NCBI RefSeq assembly: GCF_004143485.2
Contig: NZ_ML974134.1
Location: 1 to 37,687 of the forward strand
From: Halorussus amylolyticus
GTDB taxonomy: Archaea; Halobacteriota; Halobacteria; Halobacteriales; Haladaptataceae
Reading direction: 5' to 3'
DNA length: 37,687 nt
The position numbers and the translations under genes were made by a program. Below the pieces are notes generated by a model. That model was not told the origin of the DNA. It saw only the letters and a program-made list of their open reading frames with translations, and did not search any database. This document shows positions 1 to 7,398 of this stretch, in pieces (the first letter of the stretch is position 1; the number at the start of each line of letters is the position of its first letter).

Positions 1-12
1 CCCCCCCCCCCC
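1..12. other. Homopolymer C run at contig end
   Basis: Twelve C residues open the window and a mirror-like G/C homopolymer block closes it. This looks like low-quality sequence at the ends of an assembled contig, not biology. The first gene begins 49 bases in and appears complete. Confidence 0.75.
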
Positions 13-49
13 GCCGGGGTTTTTACCGCGCGCCCCGACACGTTTCGAC

Positions 50-832
50 ATGGCCGACGTTCTGGAGAACAAACGCGCCGCCACGCGGTTTCGAATCCTC
101 GCCGAAATCGCGGAGCGCCAGCCTGCAGTGAGTCAGGGCGAAATCGCCGATGCGGTCGGAGTGACGAGCCAAGCCGTCAGCGAGTACATCCGCGCGCTGG
201 TCGAGGACGGACTGGTCGAGAAGGAGGGCCGTTCCCGGTACAGCATCACGAAGGAGGGCGTCGATTGGCTCCTCCAGTCCGCGGTGGACGTGCGCCGGTT
301 CGCCGACCACGTGACCGACGACATCCTCGGGAGCGTCCAGGAGGAGGCCGCCATCGCCACCGCGGACGTATCCGAGGGCGAGGCCGTGACCCTCACGCTG
401 AAGGCCGGTCTCCTCCATGCGACCCCGGGCGAGGAGGGTCCCGCGACCGGCGTGGCGACCACCGACGCAGAGGCCGGAGCGGACGTGGGCGTGACCGGAT
501 TCGAGGGCATCATCGACTTCGACCCCGGAACCGTCACCGTGTTTCAGGTCCCGCCGGTCCGGTCGGGCGGTGCGAGCGAGGCCGACGCCGACGCGCTCGC
601 GTCGGCGTGCGCGGCGGCCGATATCGTGGCGGCCACCGGGGTCGAGGCGGTGGTGGCGCTCCGGCGAATCGACCGCGAACCCGCGACGACGTTCGCGGCG
701 GGCGAGATGTCGGCCGCCGCGGCCGACCGGGGACTCGACGTGGTGGTCGTCGCCACCGCCGACATCGTGGGTCGCGTGACCGACGCGCTCCGGGACGGGA
801 ACGTCGCCTACGAAGTGAGCGACCTGAGCTAG
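50..832 (+). CDS. COG1777-type HTH transcriptional regulator
   Basis: The 260-residue protein begins with a MarR/Lrp-like winged helix-turn-helix (about residues 12-75). The segment SQGEIADAVGVTSQAVSEYI is the recognition region, and SRYSITKEG is the wing. The remaining 180 residues are an acidic alpha/beta domain of the kind found in archaeal COG1777 (DUF7839-like) proteins; its ligand or role is not known to me. Family knowledge suggests a DNA-binding regulator with a C-terminal sensor domain. The gene ends 6 bases from the convergent J-domain gene. The start at 50 gives the full HTH, so the gene looks complete despite being at the contig edge. Target genes cannot be inferred. Confidence 0.8.
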   Translation: MADVLENKRAATRFRILAEIAERQPAVSQGEIADAVGVTSQAVSEYIRALVEDGLVEKEGRSRYSITKEGVDWLLQSAVDVRRFADHVTDDILGSVQEEAAIATADVSEGEAVTLTLKAGLLHATPGEEGPATGVATTDAEAGADVGVTGFEGIIDFDPGTVTVFQVPPVRSGGASEADADALASACAAADIVAATGVEAVVALRRIDREPATTFAAGEMSAAAADRGLDVVVVATADIVGRVTDALRDGNVAYEVSDLS

Positions 833-838
833 TCCGTT

Positions 839-1408
839 TCAGTTGGCCCGCTTCCTCGCGGTGGTGTACGCTTCCCTGACCTGCTGGAAGTCCTCGCGGT
901 CGCCGCCGTGGTCGGGGTGGACCTCCTTGACCTTCCGGCGGTACGCGCGCTTGATTTCCGGGAGAGTCGCGCCCCGCGAAATTCCCAGAATCGCGAACGC
1001 GGCCTCGGTCGGGTCCACTCGGTCTCTCTCGTCGTCCACGTCGGGCGTCTCGAACGGGAGGCGGTCGCCGAGGTGGACGCCCGGCATCTCGTGTTCGACG
1101 AGGACGGCGCTCGTCGGCGATTGCTCGATTCGAAAGTACGCTCTGGCGTCGAAGGTAATCGCCACGTCGCGTTCGGGGAGGTAGAACGCGACGTGCTGGC
1201 CCTCCACGAAGTGGTCCTCGGCGAACGCCTCGCCGATGTCCGTGAGATACTGGCGAATCTCGATACGGCGACGCCCCTCCCCGGAGGCCTGCGTCGTCCG
1301 CGACTGCGGTGTCGGATACAACCGCGCGCCGACTGCGAAAATCGCACCGATGAGAACCCCGACCGCGGCCGACAACCACAGACCGAGGACCAGCCATTCG
1401 GGCAGCAC
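839..1408 (-). CDS. Membrane-anchored J-domain protein
   Basis: The 189-residue protein has one N-terminal transmembrane segment (about residues 5-28, LVLGLWLSAAVGVLIGAIFA) and a C-terminal J domain (about 136-189). The HPD triad that stimulates DnaK ATPase is at 164-166. The middle, about residues 45-125, is an acidic alpha/beta region I do not recognise. There is no Gly/Phe region and no zinc centre, so it is not a canonical DnaJ; the complete dnaJ is at 31437. The likely role, by inference, is to recruit DnaK to the inner face of the membrane. The J domain is C-terminal, the reverse of canonical DnaJ. The gene is convergent with the COG1777 gene and divergent from the DUF7344 gene at 1555. 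Confidence 0.8.
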   Translation of the reverse strand: MLPEWLVLGLWLSAAVGVLIGAIFAVGARLYPTPQSRTTQASGEGRRRIEIRQYLTDIGEAFAEDHFVEGQHVAFYLPERDVAITFDARAYFRIEQSPTSAVLVEHEMPGVHLGDRLPFETPDVDDERDRVDPTEAAFAILGISRGATLPEIKRAYRRKVKEVHPDHGGDREDFQQVREAYTTARKRAN

Positions 1409-1522
1409 ACCCCGGTGTACGAACCGTACGGTAAAGAACCCCTCGACAGGTATTTTTTACCTATAAATTATAGTTGAAATAATAGCAACATTAATGGTCG
1501 CTGGCCGAAATGAATTGAACGG

Positions 1523-1528
1523 TATATG
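1523..1528 (+). promoter_or_regulatory. TATA-type box for the DUF7344 gene at 1555
   Basis: TATATG lies 27-32 bases before the ATG at 1555, the spacing expected for a leaderless haloarchaeal transcript. It lies in an AT-rich stretch that separates divergent genes, and it favours the ATG at 1555 over the upstream TTG at 1540. Confidence 0.5.
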
Positions 1529-1554
1529 TCAGGTCGAGATTGTCGCCCCGAAAA

Positions 1555-2094
1555 ATGACAGTACAGGACCAAGATTCGGACCCCGACCGGGAACTCGAAC
1601 CCAGCGAGATACACAACGTCCTCCGGAACGACCGGCGGCGACGCGCGCTCCAGCACCTTCGGAACACCGACGGCGCGCTGTCGGTGGACACGCTGGCCGA
1701 GCACATCGCGACGGTCGAGACCGGCGAATCTCCGCCGCCCCGTGACGTGCGCAAGAGCGTGTACGTATCACTTCATCAGACGCATCTTCCGAAGCTACAC
1801 GAACTCGAAATCGTCGAGTACGACCAGCGCGAACAGCAACTCGAACTTCGCGACCGCGCCGAAGAAATCGAGGTGTACATGGAGGTCGTTCCGGAGGGTG
1901 ACATCTCGTGGTCGACGTACTATCTGGGCGTCGGCGTGCTGGGTCTGGTCACGCTGTCGGCGGTCCGGTTCGAACTCCTTTTTGTCTCGTCGTTCGGTAT
2001 CGAGTTTTGGGCGTGGTACTTTTTAGTGCTGTTCTCGCTGTCGGCGACGTATCACGCCTACAGCGAGCGCAAACGTCGGGTGTTGGGGTCGTAG
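1555..2094 (+). CDS. DUF7344-type winged-helix protein with two membrane helices
   Basis: The 179-residue protein begins at the ATG at 1555; a TTG at 1540 would add five residues but fits the promoter less well. Residues about 15-105 form the haloarchaeal DUF7344 winged-helix fold, marked by IHNVLRNDRRRRALQHL, by VSLHQTHLPKL and by VEYD in the wing. Two transmembrane segments follow (about 121-143 and 147-165), with a basic tail. It is probably a membrane-tethered DNA-binding regulator with the HTH in the cytoplasm, but the signal and targets are unknown. It is one of three DUF7344 genes in this window (also at 12463 and 17961) and the only one with membrane helices. Confidence 0.8.
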   Translation: MTVQDQDSDPDRELEPSEIHNVLRNDRRRRALQHLRNTDGALSVDTLAEHIATVETGESPPPRDVRKSVYVSLHQTHLPKLHELEIVEYDQREQQLELRDRAEEIEVYMEVVPEGDISWSTYYLGVGVLGLVTLSAVRFELLFVSSFGIEFWAWYFLVLFSLSATYHAYSERKRRVLGS

Positions 2095-2118
2095 CGCGAC
2101 TCCGAAAAACCGCGTCTC

Positions 2119-2877
2119 TCAGCCGATGTACCGCAGTTCCTCGTCGGTCGCCATTCCCGACTGCTGGCTCTCCATCTCCTGAATTTTGCCCACCACGTCC
2201 TCCATCTCGTCGGCGCGCTCTTCGAGCGCGTCGAACTCGACGTCGAAGCCCAGCGCGTCTTCGAGGACTTCGAGGACGGCACGGGCGCTCTTGGGGTCCA
2301 CGAGGTAGCCGCTGGTCTCGCCCATCAGGCAGGCCGCTCGCACCCCGCGGCGCTCGCCGAGACCGAGCAGGAGACCGCTGGTGCCGACGATGCCGCCCGC
2401 GGGTTCGTCCTCGCGGAACTCGACGCCGACTTCCTCCAGTTCATCGACGAACTCGGTGTCGGTCGCCGCGCCGAGGACCGAGTACTCGTCGATGAGTTCG
2501 CCGGTCGGCACGCCGCCGAGCGCGTAGATGGCTTGCGCGCCGAACGCCTCGGCCACGTCGAGGAAGGCGTCGGTCAGCCGGTAGTGGCCCGCGTTGTCGT
2601 TGGCCTGATGGTCGCCGGTCAGCACCAGCAGGTCGCGGTCTTCGAGTTCGACGGCGTGAATCTCCGCACACACGAGTTCGGTGGTGCCGTCGTCGCCCAC
2701 GGTAATCTGAGGCGGGAAGTGTTCGGAGTACACCCGCCGGACGACTTCGCTCTCTTTCTCTTCGAGAAGGTGTTCGGCCGCGAGTTTCCCGACGTGACCG
2801 ACGCCCGGAAGTCCCTCCACGAGGACGGGGTCGCGGAGTTCGGGGTCGGCGACGACCTCGATGTCCAGTTCGTCCAT
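2119..2877 (-). CDS. PAC2 family protein (proteasome assembly chaperone-like)
   Basis: The 252-residue protein belongs to the archaeal PAC2/COG2047 family. It has the typical N-terminal VLVEGLPGVGHVGKLAAEHL, a central GDHQANDNAGHYRLTDAFLD region, GGVPTGE, a GTSGLLLG turn and an acidic helical C-terminus. The family is named for similarity to the eukaryotic 20S proteasome assembly chaperone PAC2; its archaeal role is not settled to my knowledge. It is the last gene of the minus-strand operon, 5 bases after nop10. A paralogue lies at 20572-21318. Confidence 0.88.
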   Translation of the reverse strand: MDELDIEVVADPELRDPVLVEGLPGVGHVGKLAAEHLLEEKESEVVRRVYSEHFPPQITVGDDGTTELVCAEIHAVELEDRDLLVLTGDHQANDNAGHYRLTDAFLDVAEAFGAQAIYALGGVPTGELIDEYSVLGAATDTEFVDELEEVGVEFREDEPAGGIVGTSGLLLGLGERRGVRAACLMGETSGYLVDPKSARAVLEVLEDALGFDVEFDALEERADEMEDVVGKIQEMESQQSGMATDEELRYIG

Positions 2878-2882
2878 GTGGC

Positions 2883-3065
2883 TTACTCGCGGGCGCGCCG
2901 CTTAAGTGCCCGTCGGTACTCTCCGTGGGGGTCCTCGGGGTTGAACGGTGCGGGCGCGCTGTTTTCGGCGTCGGCTCCGCAGTCGGGACAGGTCGAAGAC
3001 AGCGTGTACACCGGGCGGTCGTGTTCGGCCTTCCACGCCGAACACACCAAAATATCGGATTTCAT
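2883..3065 (-). CDS. nop10: Nop10, H/ACA RNP subunit
   Basis: The 60-residue protein is the small Nop10 subunit of archaeal H/ACA ribonucleoproteins, which bind the pseudouridine synthase Cbf5 and guide RNA to modify rRNA. Family features are the N-terminal ribbon, the PDCG motif and FNPEDPHGEYRRALKRR at the C-terminus, which matches the FxPEDPxGEYRRxLK signature. Most archaeal Nop10 proteins have two CxxC pairs. Here only Cys8 and Cys26/Cys29 are present, and Trp11 is where the second Cys of the first pair would be, so zinc binding may be altered. It sits between aIF2-alpha and PAC2, one base after the aIF2-alpha stop, in a conserved archaeal operon. Confidence 0.93.
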   Translation of the reverse strand: MKSDILVCSAWKAEHDRPVYTLSSTCPDCGADAENSAPAPFNPEDPHGEYRRALKRRARE

Positions 3066-3866
3066 CTACTCGTCGTCGGTCTGGCGCTCGCGGTGGAACG
3101 ACGCGGTGCCGCCGGTTGCCTCGATGGCCGACTCGGCGCGGGCCGCGCTCTCTTCGAGTTGGGCCTCGGCGGTCTTGTAGTTGGGCGCTTTCACGCGGAT
3201 GCGGTACTCGGGCGCGCCCACGTAGGTCACTTCGAGGTCGATTTCGTCGGGGATGTCGCCGTTCCCTTCGGCGGCTTGGAGCGCCTCCTTCACGTCATCC
3301 ACGCCGCCGGGTGACGCGCTTTCGAGGTCGACGTACCCCGTGACGGTGACGTACGGCACCGAGACGTTCTCTCGGGCGGTCTCGACGATGCGCTCGCTCT
3401 CGTCGTCGGTGAGGTCGGTCCCGTCGAGCGCCTCGGAGCCGTGGATGGCGGCCTGTTCGAACCCCTCGTAGAGGCTGCCGAACGCGCCGATGAGCTCGTT
3501 GGCGACCGAGGCGTACTTGTCGTCGTCCACGTCCTCGCCGAACGCCAGCGTCATCCAGTTGTCGGCCTTCTGCTCGTTCTTCCAGTCCTGAATCTTGTCG
3601 GAGCGCTGGTGGTCGTTGACGTCCTTGTACGAGAGGTCTATCTGCTGGGCGCTCTCGTCCACGTCGAGGACCTTGCAGACGACGGTCTGGCCCTCGCTGA
3701 CGTGGTCGCGGACGTTCTTAATCCACCCGCTCGCGACCTCGCTGACGTGGATAAGCCCGCGCTTGTCCTCGTACTCCGAGAGGTCGACGAACACACCGAA
3801 GTCCTCGATTTCGTCCACTTTCCCGACGACGAGTTCGCCGGGTTCGGGCCATCCACTGTATTTCAT
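3066..3866 (-). CDS. Translation initiation factor aIF2 subunit alpha
   Basis: The 266-residue protein is the alpha subunit of the aIF2 heterotrimer, which delivers initiator Met-tRNA to the small ribosomal subunit. It starts [17 protein letters not shown], followed by an S1/OB domain (about residues 10-85) with [20 protein letters not shown] and a helical domain to about 175. A C-terminal alpha/beta domain, with [20 protein letters not shown], binds the gamma subunit. I chose the ATG at 3866 because it gives the normal family length; the open frame continues 29 codons upstream through S27e coding sequence. The start overlaps the S27e stop (ATGA), which suggests translational coupling. Confidence 0.95.
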   Translation of the reverse strand: MKYSGWPEPGELVVGKVDEIEDFGVFVDLSEYEDKRGLIHVSEVASGWIKNVRDHVSEGQTVVCKVLDVDESAQQIDLSYKDVNDHQRSDKIQDWKNEQKADNWMTLAFGEDVDDDKYASVANELIGAFGSLYEGFEQAAIHGSEALDGTDLTDDESERIVETARENVSVPYVTVTGYVDLESASPGGVDDVKEALQAAEGNGDIPDEIDLEVTYVGAPEYRIRVKAPNYKTAEAQLEESAARAESAIEATGGTASFHRERQTDDE

Positions 3867-4036
3867 CGGGCTTGAACGGTTTCGGTCACTTCGCCTTCGA
3901 TGTCGGCTTTCCCGCCGGTCGGTCGGGCGAGCGTCGCGCCGCAGACCGCGCATGCGACCTCGGTCGCGGCCTTCTCGAAGACGGTCTGTTCGTTGTCACA
4001 GTCCGGACACTGAACGGTGAAGAAATTTCCTGCCAT
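3863..4036 (-). CDS. rps27e: Ribosomal protein S27e
   Basis: This is the 57-residue small-subunit zinc-ribbon protein. Cysteines 10, 13, 29 and 32 form the expected C-x2-C...C-x2-C zinc site ([12 protein letters not shown] and CAVCGATL). The start is at MAGNFF, two bases downstream of the L44e stop, and the stop overlaps the aIF2-alpha start by four bases. It is part of the translation operon rpl44e-rps27e-aIF2alpha-nop10-PAC2. The reading frame runs further upstream, but that stretch lies inside L44e and is not coding. Confidence 0.95.
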   Translation of the reverse strand: MAGNFFTVQCPDCDNEQTVFEKAATEVACAVCGATLARPTGGKADIEGEVTETVQAR

Positions 4037-4038
4037 GT

Positions 4039-4320
4039 TTACTCCTGGAACTCCAGTCGGCCAGCGCGCCATCCCTCGCGGAGGTGGGCCTTGCCGCACT
4101 CGCTGCATCGGTACTTGAGGTTGGTCTTCTTGGTCGGTTTGTCCCCGCCGGGCACCTTCGAGAACCGACCGCGGTTGCCGATACCCTTGCTCCCCTCGCG
4201 CTGCTTGCGCTGGTCCCACTTCATGCCGGTCGAGCGTCCGGTTCGGACCTTCTCGACTTCGTGTTGCTCGTGGGCTTTGCAGTGGGGGCAGTACGTGTTG
4301 AAACGTCGTGGCATCTGCAT
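4039..4320 (-). CDS. rpl44e: Ribosomal protein L44e
   Basis: The 93-residue large-subunit protein starts [14 protein letters not shown], as in other haloarchaeal L44e proteins, and ends [16 protein letters not shown]. Cys11, Cys14, Cys72 and Cys75 form the zinc site. The motif [18 protein letters not shown] is typical of the family. It is the first gene of the minus-strand operon. A TTTTAAGG box at 4355-4362, about 35 bases upstream on the minus strand, is a reasonable promoter. Confidence 0.96.
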   Translation of the reverse strand: MQMPRRFNTYCPHCKAHEQHEVEKVRTGRSTGMKWDQRKQREGSKGIGNRGRFSKVPGGDKPTKKTNLKYRCSECGKAHLREGWRAGRLEFQE

Positions 4321-4352
4321 AGATATCTACCTTGGCGTGGTGTAGGGCGACG

Positions 4353-4362
4353 GGCCTTAAAA
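4353..4362 (-). promoter_or_regulatory. Probable TATA box of the rpl44e operon
   Basis: Read on the minus strand, GGTTTTAAGG lies about 33-42 bases before the L44e ATG. That would give a short leader, common for haloarchaeal ribosomal operons. It is the only A/T-rich hexamer in an otherwise GC-rich gap. Confidence 0.45.
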
Positions 4363-4495
4363 CCCGTTTGGTTCACGACGGTACCGAGTCGGGGGACTCG
4401 TCTCTCCGACCCGGACCCGTCGGCGCGAAACGGTTCGTCTCGCCACCGGCGTTCACTTTTACTTTCACTACGCGTGGAACGATTTTAATACGCCG

Positions 4496-5416
4496 ATGGA
4501 CGAACGATTCGATACGACCGCGGACCGGGCGCTCGTGGTGGTGTCGCACCGGCCCGTGGTCTTGGAGGAGACCATGCACGCTCGATGCTCGAACGAACCA
4601 GACCGTCACGAAACGAGACGAGACCGGCCAACGCCTCGGGGAGGAGGCGCGACCGGCGTCGTCGAACTCCTGGCCGACGCGCCCTCGGGCGCGCCGGTCC
4701 AGCGCGTCCGAAACTACCATCTCACGAACCGCGAGGCGGTTCCCCGACCAGCGGACTTCCTGACCGCGATGGAGCACACCGGCGGTGCGCTGTGTGTCAG
4801 GTGGGCCGGACCGCCGGGAGACTGCTTCGTCCGGTACGCCGACCCCGGGTGGGAGCGCACCGAACACGACCGATTCCGCGGGCGAACGCGAGTCGAGCGC
4901 GTCGAAGCCGACCGAGTTCGGTCGTGGCTTCGAGACAGTCGCCCCGAACTGGTCGCGTACGGCGACGCTCGCGGGTCGTTCGACGCGTCCGGGCAACCTC
5001 GCGCGCGTCCGGACCCGCGACCGAACGAGTCCGCCGCGACCGGCGCGCCGGGCGCGGCGGACGGCGGGATGGCGACCGAGACCGTCGTCCGAGTCCGACG
5101 GCCCGCCGACCTGTGCGCCGACGACGCGCTCGACGCCGCCGACGCCGAGGCTGTCGCCGCCGCGCTTCCGACCCGTCCCGACCGACTCGCGTTCTGGCTC
5201 CCGCTCGCGCTGGCCGAGGAAAGCGTCCTCGTCCCGACCGCCGGGAGCGACCGCGTGTTCGTCGCCGAACCCGTCCCCGACCGAGACACCGACCGCGCCC
5301 GGTACGTCCGGCAGGGTCGGCGCGGCGGGTGGATTCCGAAGACCGAGGCCAGAGTGTACGAACTGGCCGCGCGTGCGCCCGAGAACGCGGCCGAGGAGCG
5401 CCGCGAGTCCGCATAA
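4496..5416 (+). CDS. Conserved-looking protein of unknown function
   Basis: I do not recognise this 306-residue, Arg- and Asp-rich protein. It has no membrane segment or signal peptide and only scattered cysteines. The central part (about residues 60-155, with VRNYHLTNREAVPRPADFLT and RWAGPPGDCFVRYADPGW) and the C-terminal part (about 215-300, with LAFWLPLALAEES and GGWIPKTEARVYELA) look folded. They are separated by a low-complexity Ala/Pro/Arg linker (about 165-195). Codon usage is GC3-rich, as in its neighbours. The start is uncertain: the ATG at 4496 lies only 6 bases from a TTTTAATA box, so GTG codons at 4535-4541 or the ATG at 4574 are alternatives. Its stop overlaps the start of the next gene, so the two are probably co-translated. 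Confidence 0.65.
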   Translation: MDERFDTTADRALVVVSHRPVVLEETMHARCSNEPDRHETRRDRPTPRGGGATGVVELLADAPSGAPVQRVRNYHLTNREAVPRPADFLTAMEHTGGALCVRWAGPPGDCFVRYADPGWERTEHDRFRGRTRVERVEADRVRSWLRDSRPELVAYGDARGSFDASGQPRARPDPRPNESAATGAPGAADGGMATETVVRVRRPADLCADDALDAADAEAVAAALPTRPDRLAFWLPLALAEESVLVPTAGSDRVFVAEPVPDRDTDRARYVRQGRRGGWIPKTEARVYELAARAPENAAEERRESA

Positions 5417-5820
5417 TGCCGGTCCAGCATCGCTTCGAGTGTGTCGCCTGCGGCCACCGAATCCGGGCCACCGGCGAGGATAGCGACGCGGCCCGCCAGC
5501 GCGCCCGCGAGCGCGGGGTCACCCACGTCAACGACGTCCACGCCGACCGCCTCGCGAACTCGACTCGGTGGCCCGACCGCCTCGCGCCCGGCGACCTGCT
5601 CTCGGGTGACGCGACCTACGGCACGCTCCACGGTTGGCTCGCGCCCGCCGACGACCTGCTGGTATGTGCCGACTGCGGCTACTACTTCGGTCGGGTCGAG
5701 TCGGCCGACGACCGCACGCCGGTCGGCGAGGCCGGACTGGTGTGTTCGACCTGCTACGAGCGTCGAGTAGACGACCGCGCCGATTCGGTCGCCCGCGCCA
5801 TCGACACTTTCCTTCGATAG
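5416..5820 (+). CDS. Zinc-ribbon protein of unknown function
   Basis: The 134-residue protein has three CxxC pairs: Cys9/Cys12 (FECVACGH), Cys84/Cys87 (LVCADCGYYFG) and Cys110/Cys113 (LVCSTCYERR). The last two could make one zinc ribbon. A helical region rich in Arg and Ala (about 25-50) lies between the first and second pairs. No catalytic motif is visible. The ATG overlaps the last base of the upstream TAA, which points to translational coupling with the gene at 4496. The longer open frame upstream is an artefact of high GC. Nucleic-acid or protein binding would be typical of such ribbons, but this is inference. Confidence 0.72.
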   Translation: MPVQHRFECVACGHRIRATGEDSDAARQRARERGVTHVNDVHADRLANSTRWPDRLAPGDLLSGDATYGTLHGWLAPADDLLVCADCGYYFGRVESADDRTPVGEAGLVCSTCYERRVDDRADSVARAIDTFLR

Positions 5821-5846
5821 TGTGCATTAATTTATTTTTAGAACAA

Positions 5847-5854
5847 TATTTAAG
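5847..5854 (+). promoter_or_regulatory. TATA box for the Tat-exported hydrolase
   Basis: TATTTAAG lies 26-33 bases before the ATG at 5880, inside a markedly AT-rich 40-base stretch that contrasts with the GC-rich surroundings. The spacing fits a leaderless transcript. Confidence 0.6.
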
Positions 5855-5879
5855 TTAAAATAGTGCGTACGTACACGAG

Positions 5880-6785
5880 ATGCCACTCAACCGACGGCAG
5901 TTTCTGAAGCACAGTGTGACGACCACCGCGGGTGCGGTCGCGCTCGCGAGTGCGACGGGGACGGCGGCGGCTTCCGACGTGCCCCTGCTCTCGACGCGCG
6001 ACCACTTCGACGACGACGCGAACCTCGTCTCGGGCGAGGGGACGTTCAGCTACGACACCAGCGGCGGCGTTCCCGGCGTCGATACCGGGTGTGTCGGCGA
6101 CGTCACCGTGTTCGCCCACGGGTGGGACAAAAAGAGCGGCGACGACGACGCCGAGCAGGGCGCTCACGACAAGATTTCGCTCGCGGAGAGCCAACTCACC
6201 GCCAACGGCTACGGCGGGACGGTCGTCGGCTACACGTGGGACTCCGACAAGGGCGGCGGCATCGACTACGGTTGGGGCACGGCGAAGGAAATCGCCCAGC
6301 AGAACGGGGCGAAACTGGCGCAGTTCGCGGTCGATTTCAAACAGCAGTGTCCGAACGCGCAACTCCGATTCGTCTGTCACTCGCTCGGCGCGCAGGTCGT
6401 GTTGAGCGCGCTCCGGTCGCTCGACGCCTCCTCGTGGTGGAACGACCAGGGTCACGACGTGTACTCGACGCACTTCCTCGGCGCGGCTCAGGACAACGAA
6501 GCGCCGACGACCGAGTGGATGGACACCTACGACGCCATCTCGAACCAGACGACCGCGGCGTTCAATTACCACAGCCACGACGACGACGTGCTGTCGTGGG
6601 TGTACAACACCATCGAGTTCGACCAGGCGCTCGGCGAGACCGGCTACGAATCGGGCAACACTCCCGCGCCCAACTACGTCGAGAACGACGTGACCTCGGA
6701 AGTCGGCACCGACCACTCGGGATACCTCGACAACGTCTCCGGCGACGTGGTCGCCCACATGTCGAACGTTCCGTCCTACGTCTGA
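5880..6785 (+). CDS. Tat-exported alpha/beta hydrolase (lipase/esterase-like)
   Basis: The 301-residue protein has a twin-arginine signal (NRRQFLKHS, then a hydrophobic segment ending near TAAASD, about residue 32), so it should be exported folded. The mature part is an alpha/beta hydrolase: VTVFAHGWDKK (residues 75-85) supplies the HG oxyanion strand, and FVCHSLGAQVV (164-174) is the nucleophile elbow. The nucleophile is probably Ser168, in a C-H-S-L-G variant of GxSxG. Asp235 or a neighbour (HSHDDDVLSW) and His279 (DHSGY) are plausible triad partners. The substrate is unknown; lipase, esterase or amidase are all possible. An inverted-repeat element begins at the last base of the stop codon. 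Confidence 0.82.
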   Translation: MPLNRRQFLKHSVTTTAGAVALASATGTAAASDVPLLSTRDHFDDDANLVSGEGTFSYDTSGGVPGVDTGCVGDVTVFAHGWDKKSGDDDAEQGAHDKISLAESQLTANGYGGTVVGYTWDSDKGGGIDYGWGTAKEIAQQNGAKLAQFAVDFKQQCPNAQLRFVCHSLGAQVVLSALRSLDASSWWNDQGHDVYSTHFLGAAQDNEAPTTEWMDTYDAISNQTTAAFNYHSHDDDVLSWVYNTIEFDQALGETGYESGNTPAPNYVENDVTSEVGTDHSGYLDNVSGDVVAHMSNVPSYV

Positions 6786-6893
6786 TAGTGATTGCTGTGA
6801 TTCTGTACCGGTAGGTAGTCACAGATTGACGGATTCACCCCTCGACACCCCGGAATTTCTGGAGAGTGCTAGAATACTCACAGCAATCACTAT
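6785..6893. mobile_element. MITE-like element with perfect 16-bp inverted termini
   Basis: ATAGTGATTGCTGTGA at 6785-6800 is repeated exactly, in reverse complement, at 6878-6893. After a 3-base gap, TTCT/AGAA extends the match. The 109-base segment has no meaningful open reading frame. If the termini are read as starting at GTGATTGCTGTGA, both ends are flanked by TA, which would fit TA-targeting (IS630/mariner-like) transposition, but TA is also part of the repeat. It may be a miniature inverted-repeat element or the collapsed ends of an insertion sequence. The 77-base spacer makes a simple terminator unlikely. Confidence 0.6.
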
Positions 6894-6941
6894 GAGGCTC
6901 CACCGGGCGTCGAACCCCGCCGCTACCCGTTCCCGAAGCGC

Positions 6942-6948
6942 TTTTACC
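6942..6948 (+). promoter_or_regulatory. TATA-like box for the HAH_0734-type gene
   Basis: TTTTACC lies 23-29 bases before the ATG at 6971, a spacing suited to a leaderless start. It is downstream of the MITE-like element, so the element did not remove this promoter. Confidence 0.45.
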
Positions 6949-6970
6949 CGGTCCTTCCGAACTCACGCGC

Positions 6971-7240
6971 ATGAAGCGACTCATCATCCACGGCGACCCG
7001 GGTATCCGGAAGAACGCCATCATCGAGTACGACGGCGACGAGCGCGTCTGCTTCTCGATTAGCCGACAGGGCGACTGGCACGGTCCCGACGACCCTCAGT
7101 TGTGGTGTGTCATCGGAACCGAGGACGAGCGCGAGGACTTCGCGAAGCGAACCTACGTCCCCCATTGGCTCGAAACCGAGTCCATCGACGCCGAGGCGGT
7201 CGAAATCATCAAGCGCGCCGACGAAGTCGCGGTGTCGTAA
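6971..7240 (+). CDS. HAH_0734 family small protein
   Basis: The 89-residue protein matches the haloarchaeal HAH_0734 family. It opens MKRLIIHGDPGIRKNAIIEY and contains CFSISRQGDWHGPDDPQLWC and a helical C-terminus. The family is conserved in Halobacteria and, as I recall, often sits near the rpl44e/rps27e operon; here it is about 2.7 kb away. No function is established to my knowledge. There is no signal peptide or membrane segment, so it should be cytoplasmic. It has its own TATA-like box. Confidence 0.82.
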   Translation: MKRLIIHGDPGIRKNAIIEYDGDERVCFSISRQGDWHGPDDPQLWCVIGTEDEREDFAKRTYVPHWLETESIDAEAVEIIKRADEVAVS

Positions 7241-7398
7241 CTCCGTTCTCTCCGCTTCAAGCCGCTCTCCGTTCGAGTCGCTCCGCTGTCGTCTCCTTCT
7301 CGCCCAGTCGGTGACTCGCGCCGACAGAAATCGTACATCGCGTTCAGCGCCGACTGCCGTCAGTCGCCGAGAACAGAATCCGTCGCAGAGTTACAGAA

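Noticed and set aside
4585-5415. Long N-terminal extension of the zinc-ribbon gene at 5416
   Set aside because: The extension is low-complexity Arg/Pro/Ala in the wrong frame of the better-supported gene at 4496; the ATG at 5416 overlaps that gene's stop in the usual coupled fashion.
6785-6893. Bidirectional terminator
   Set aside because: The arms are 77 bases apart, there is no T-run, and the arms lack the GC-rich stem seen in other hairpins here; terminal inverted repeats of a small mobile element fit better.
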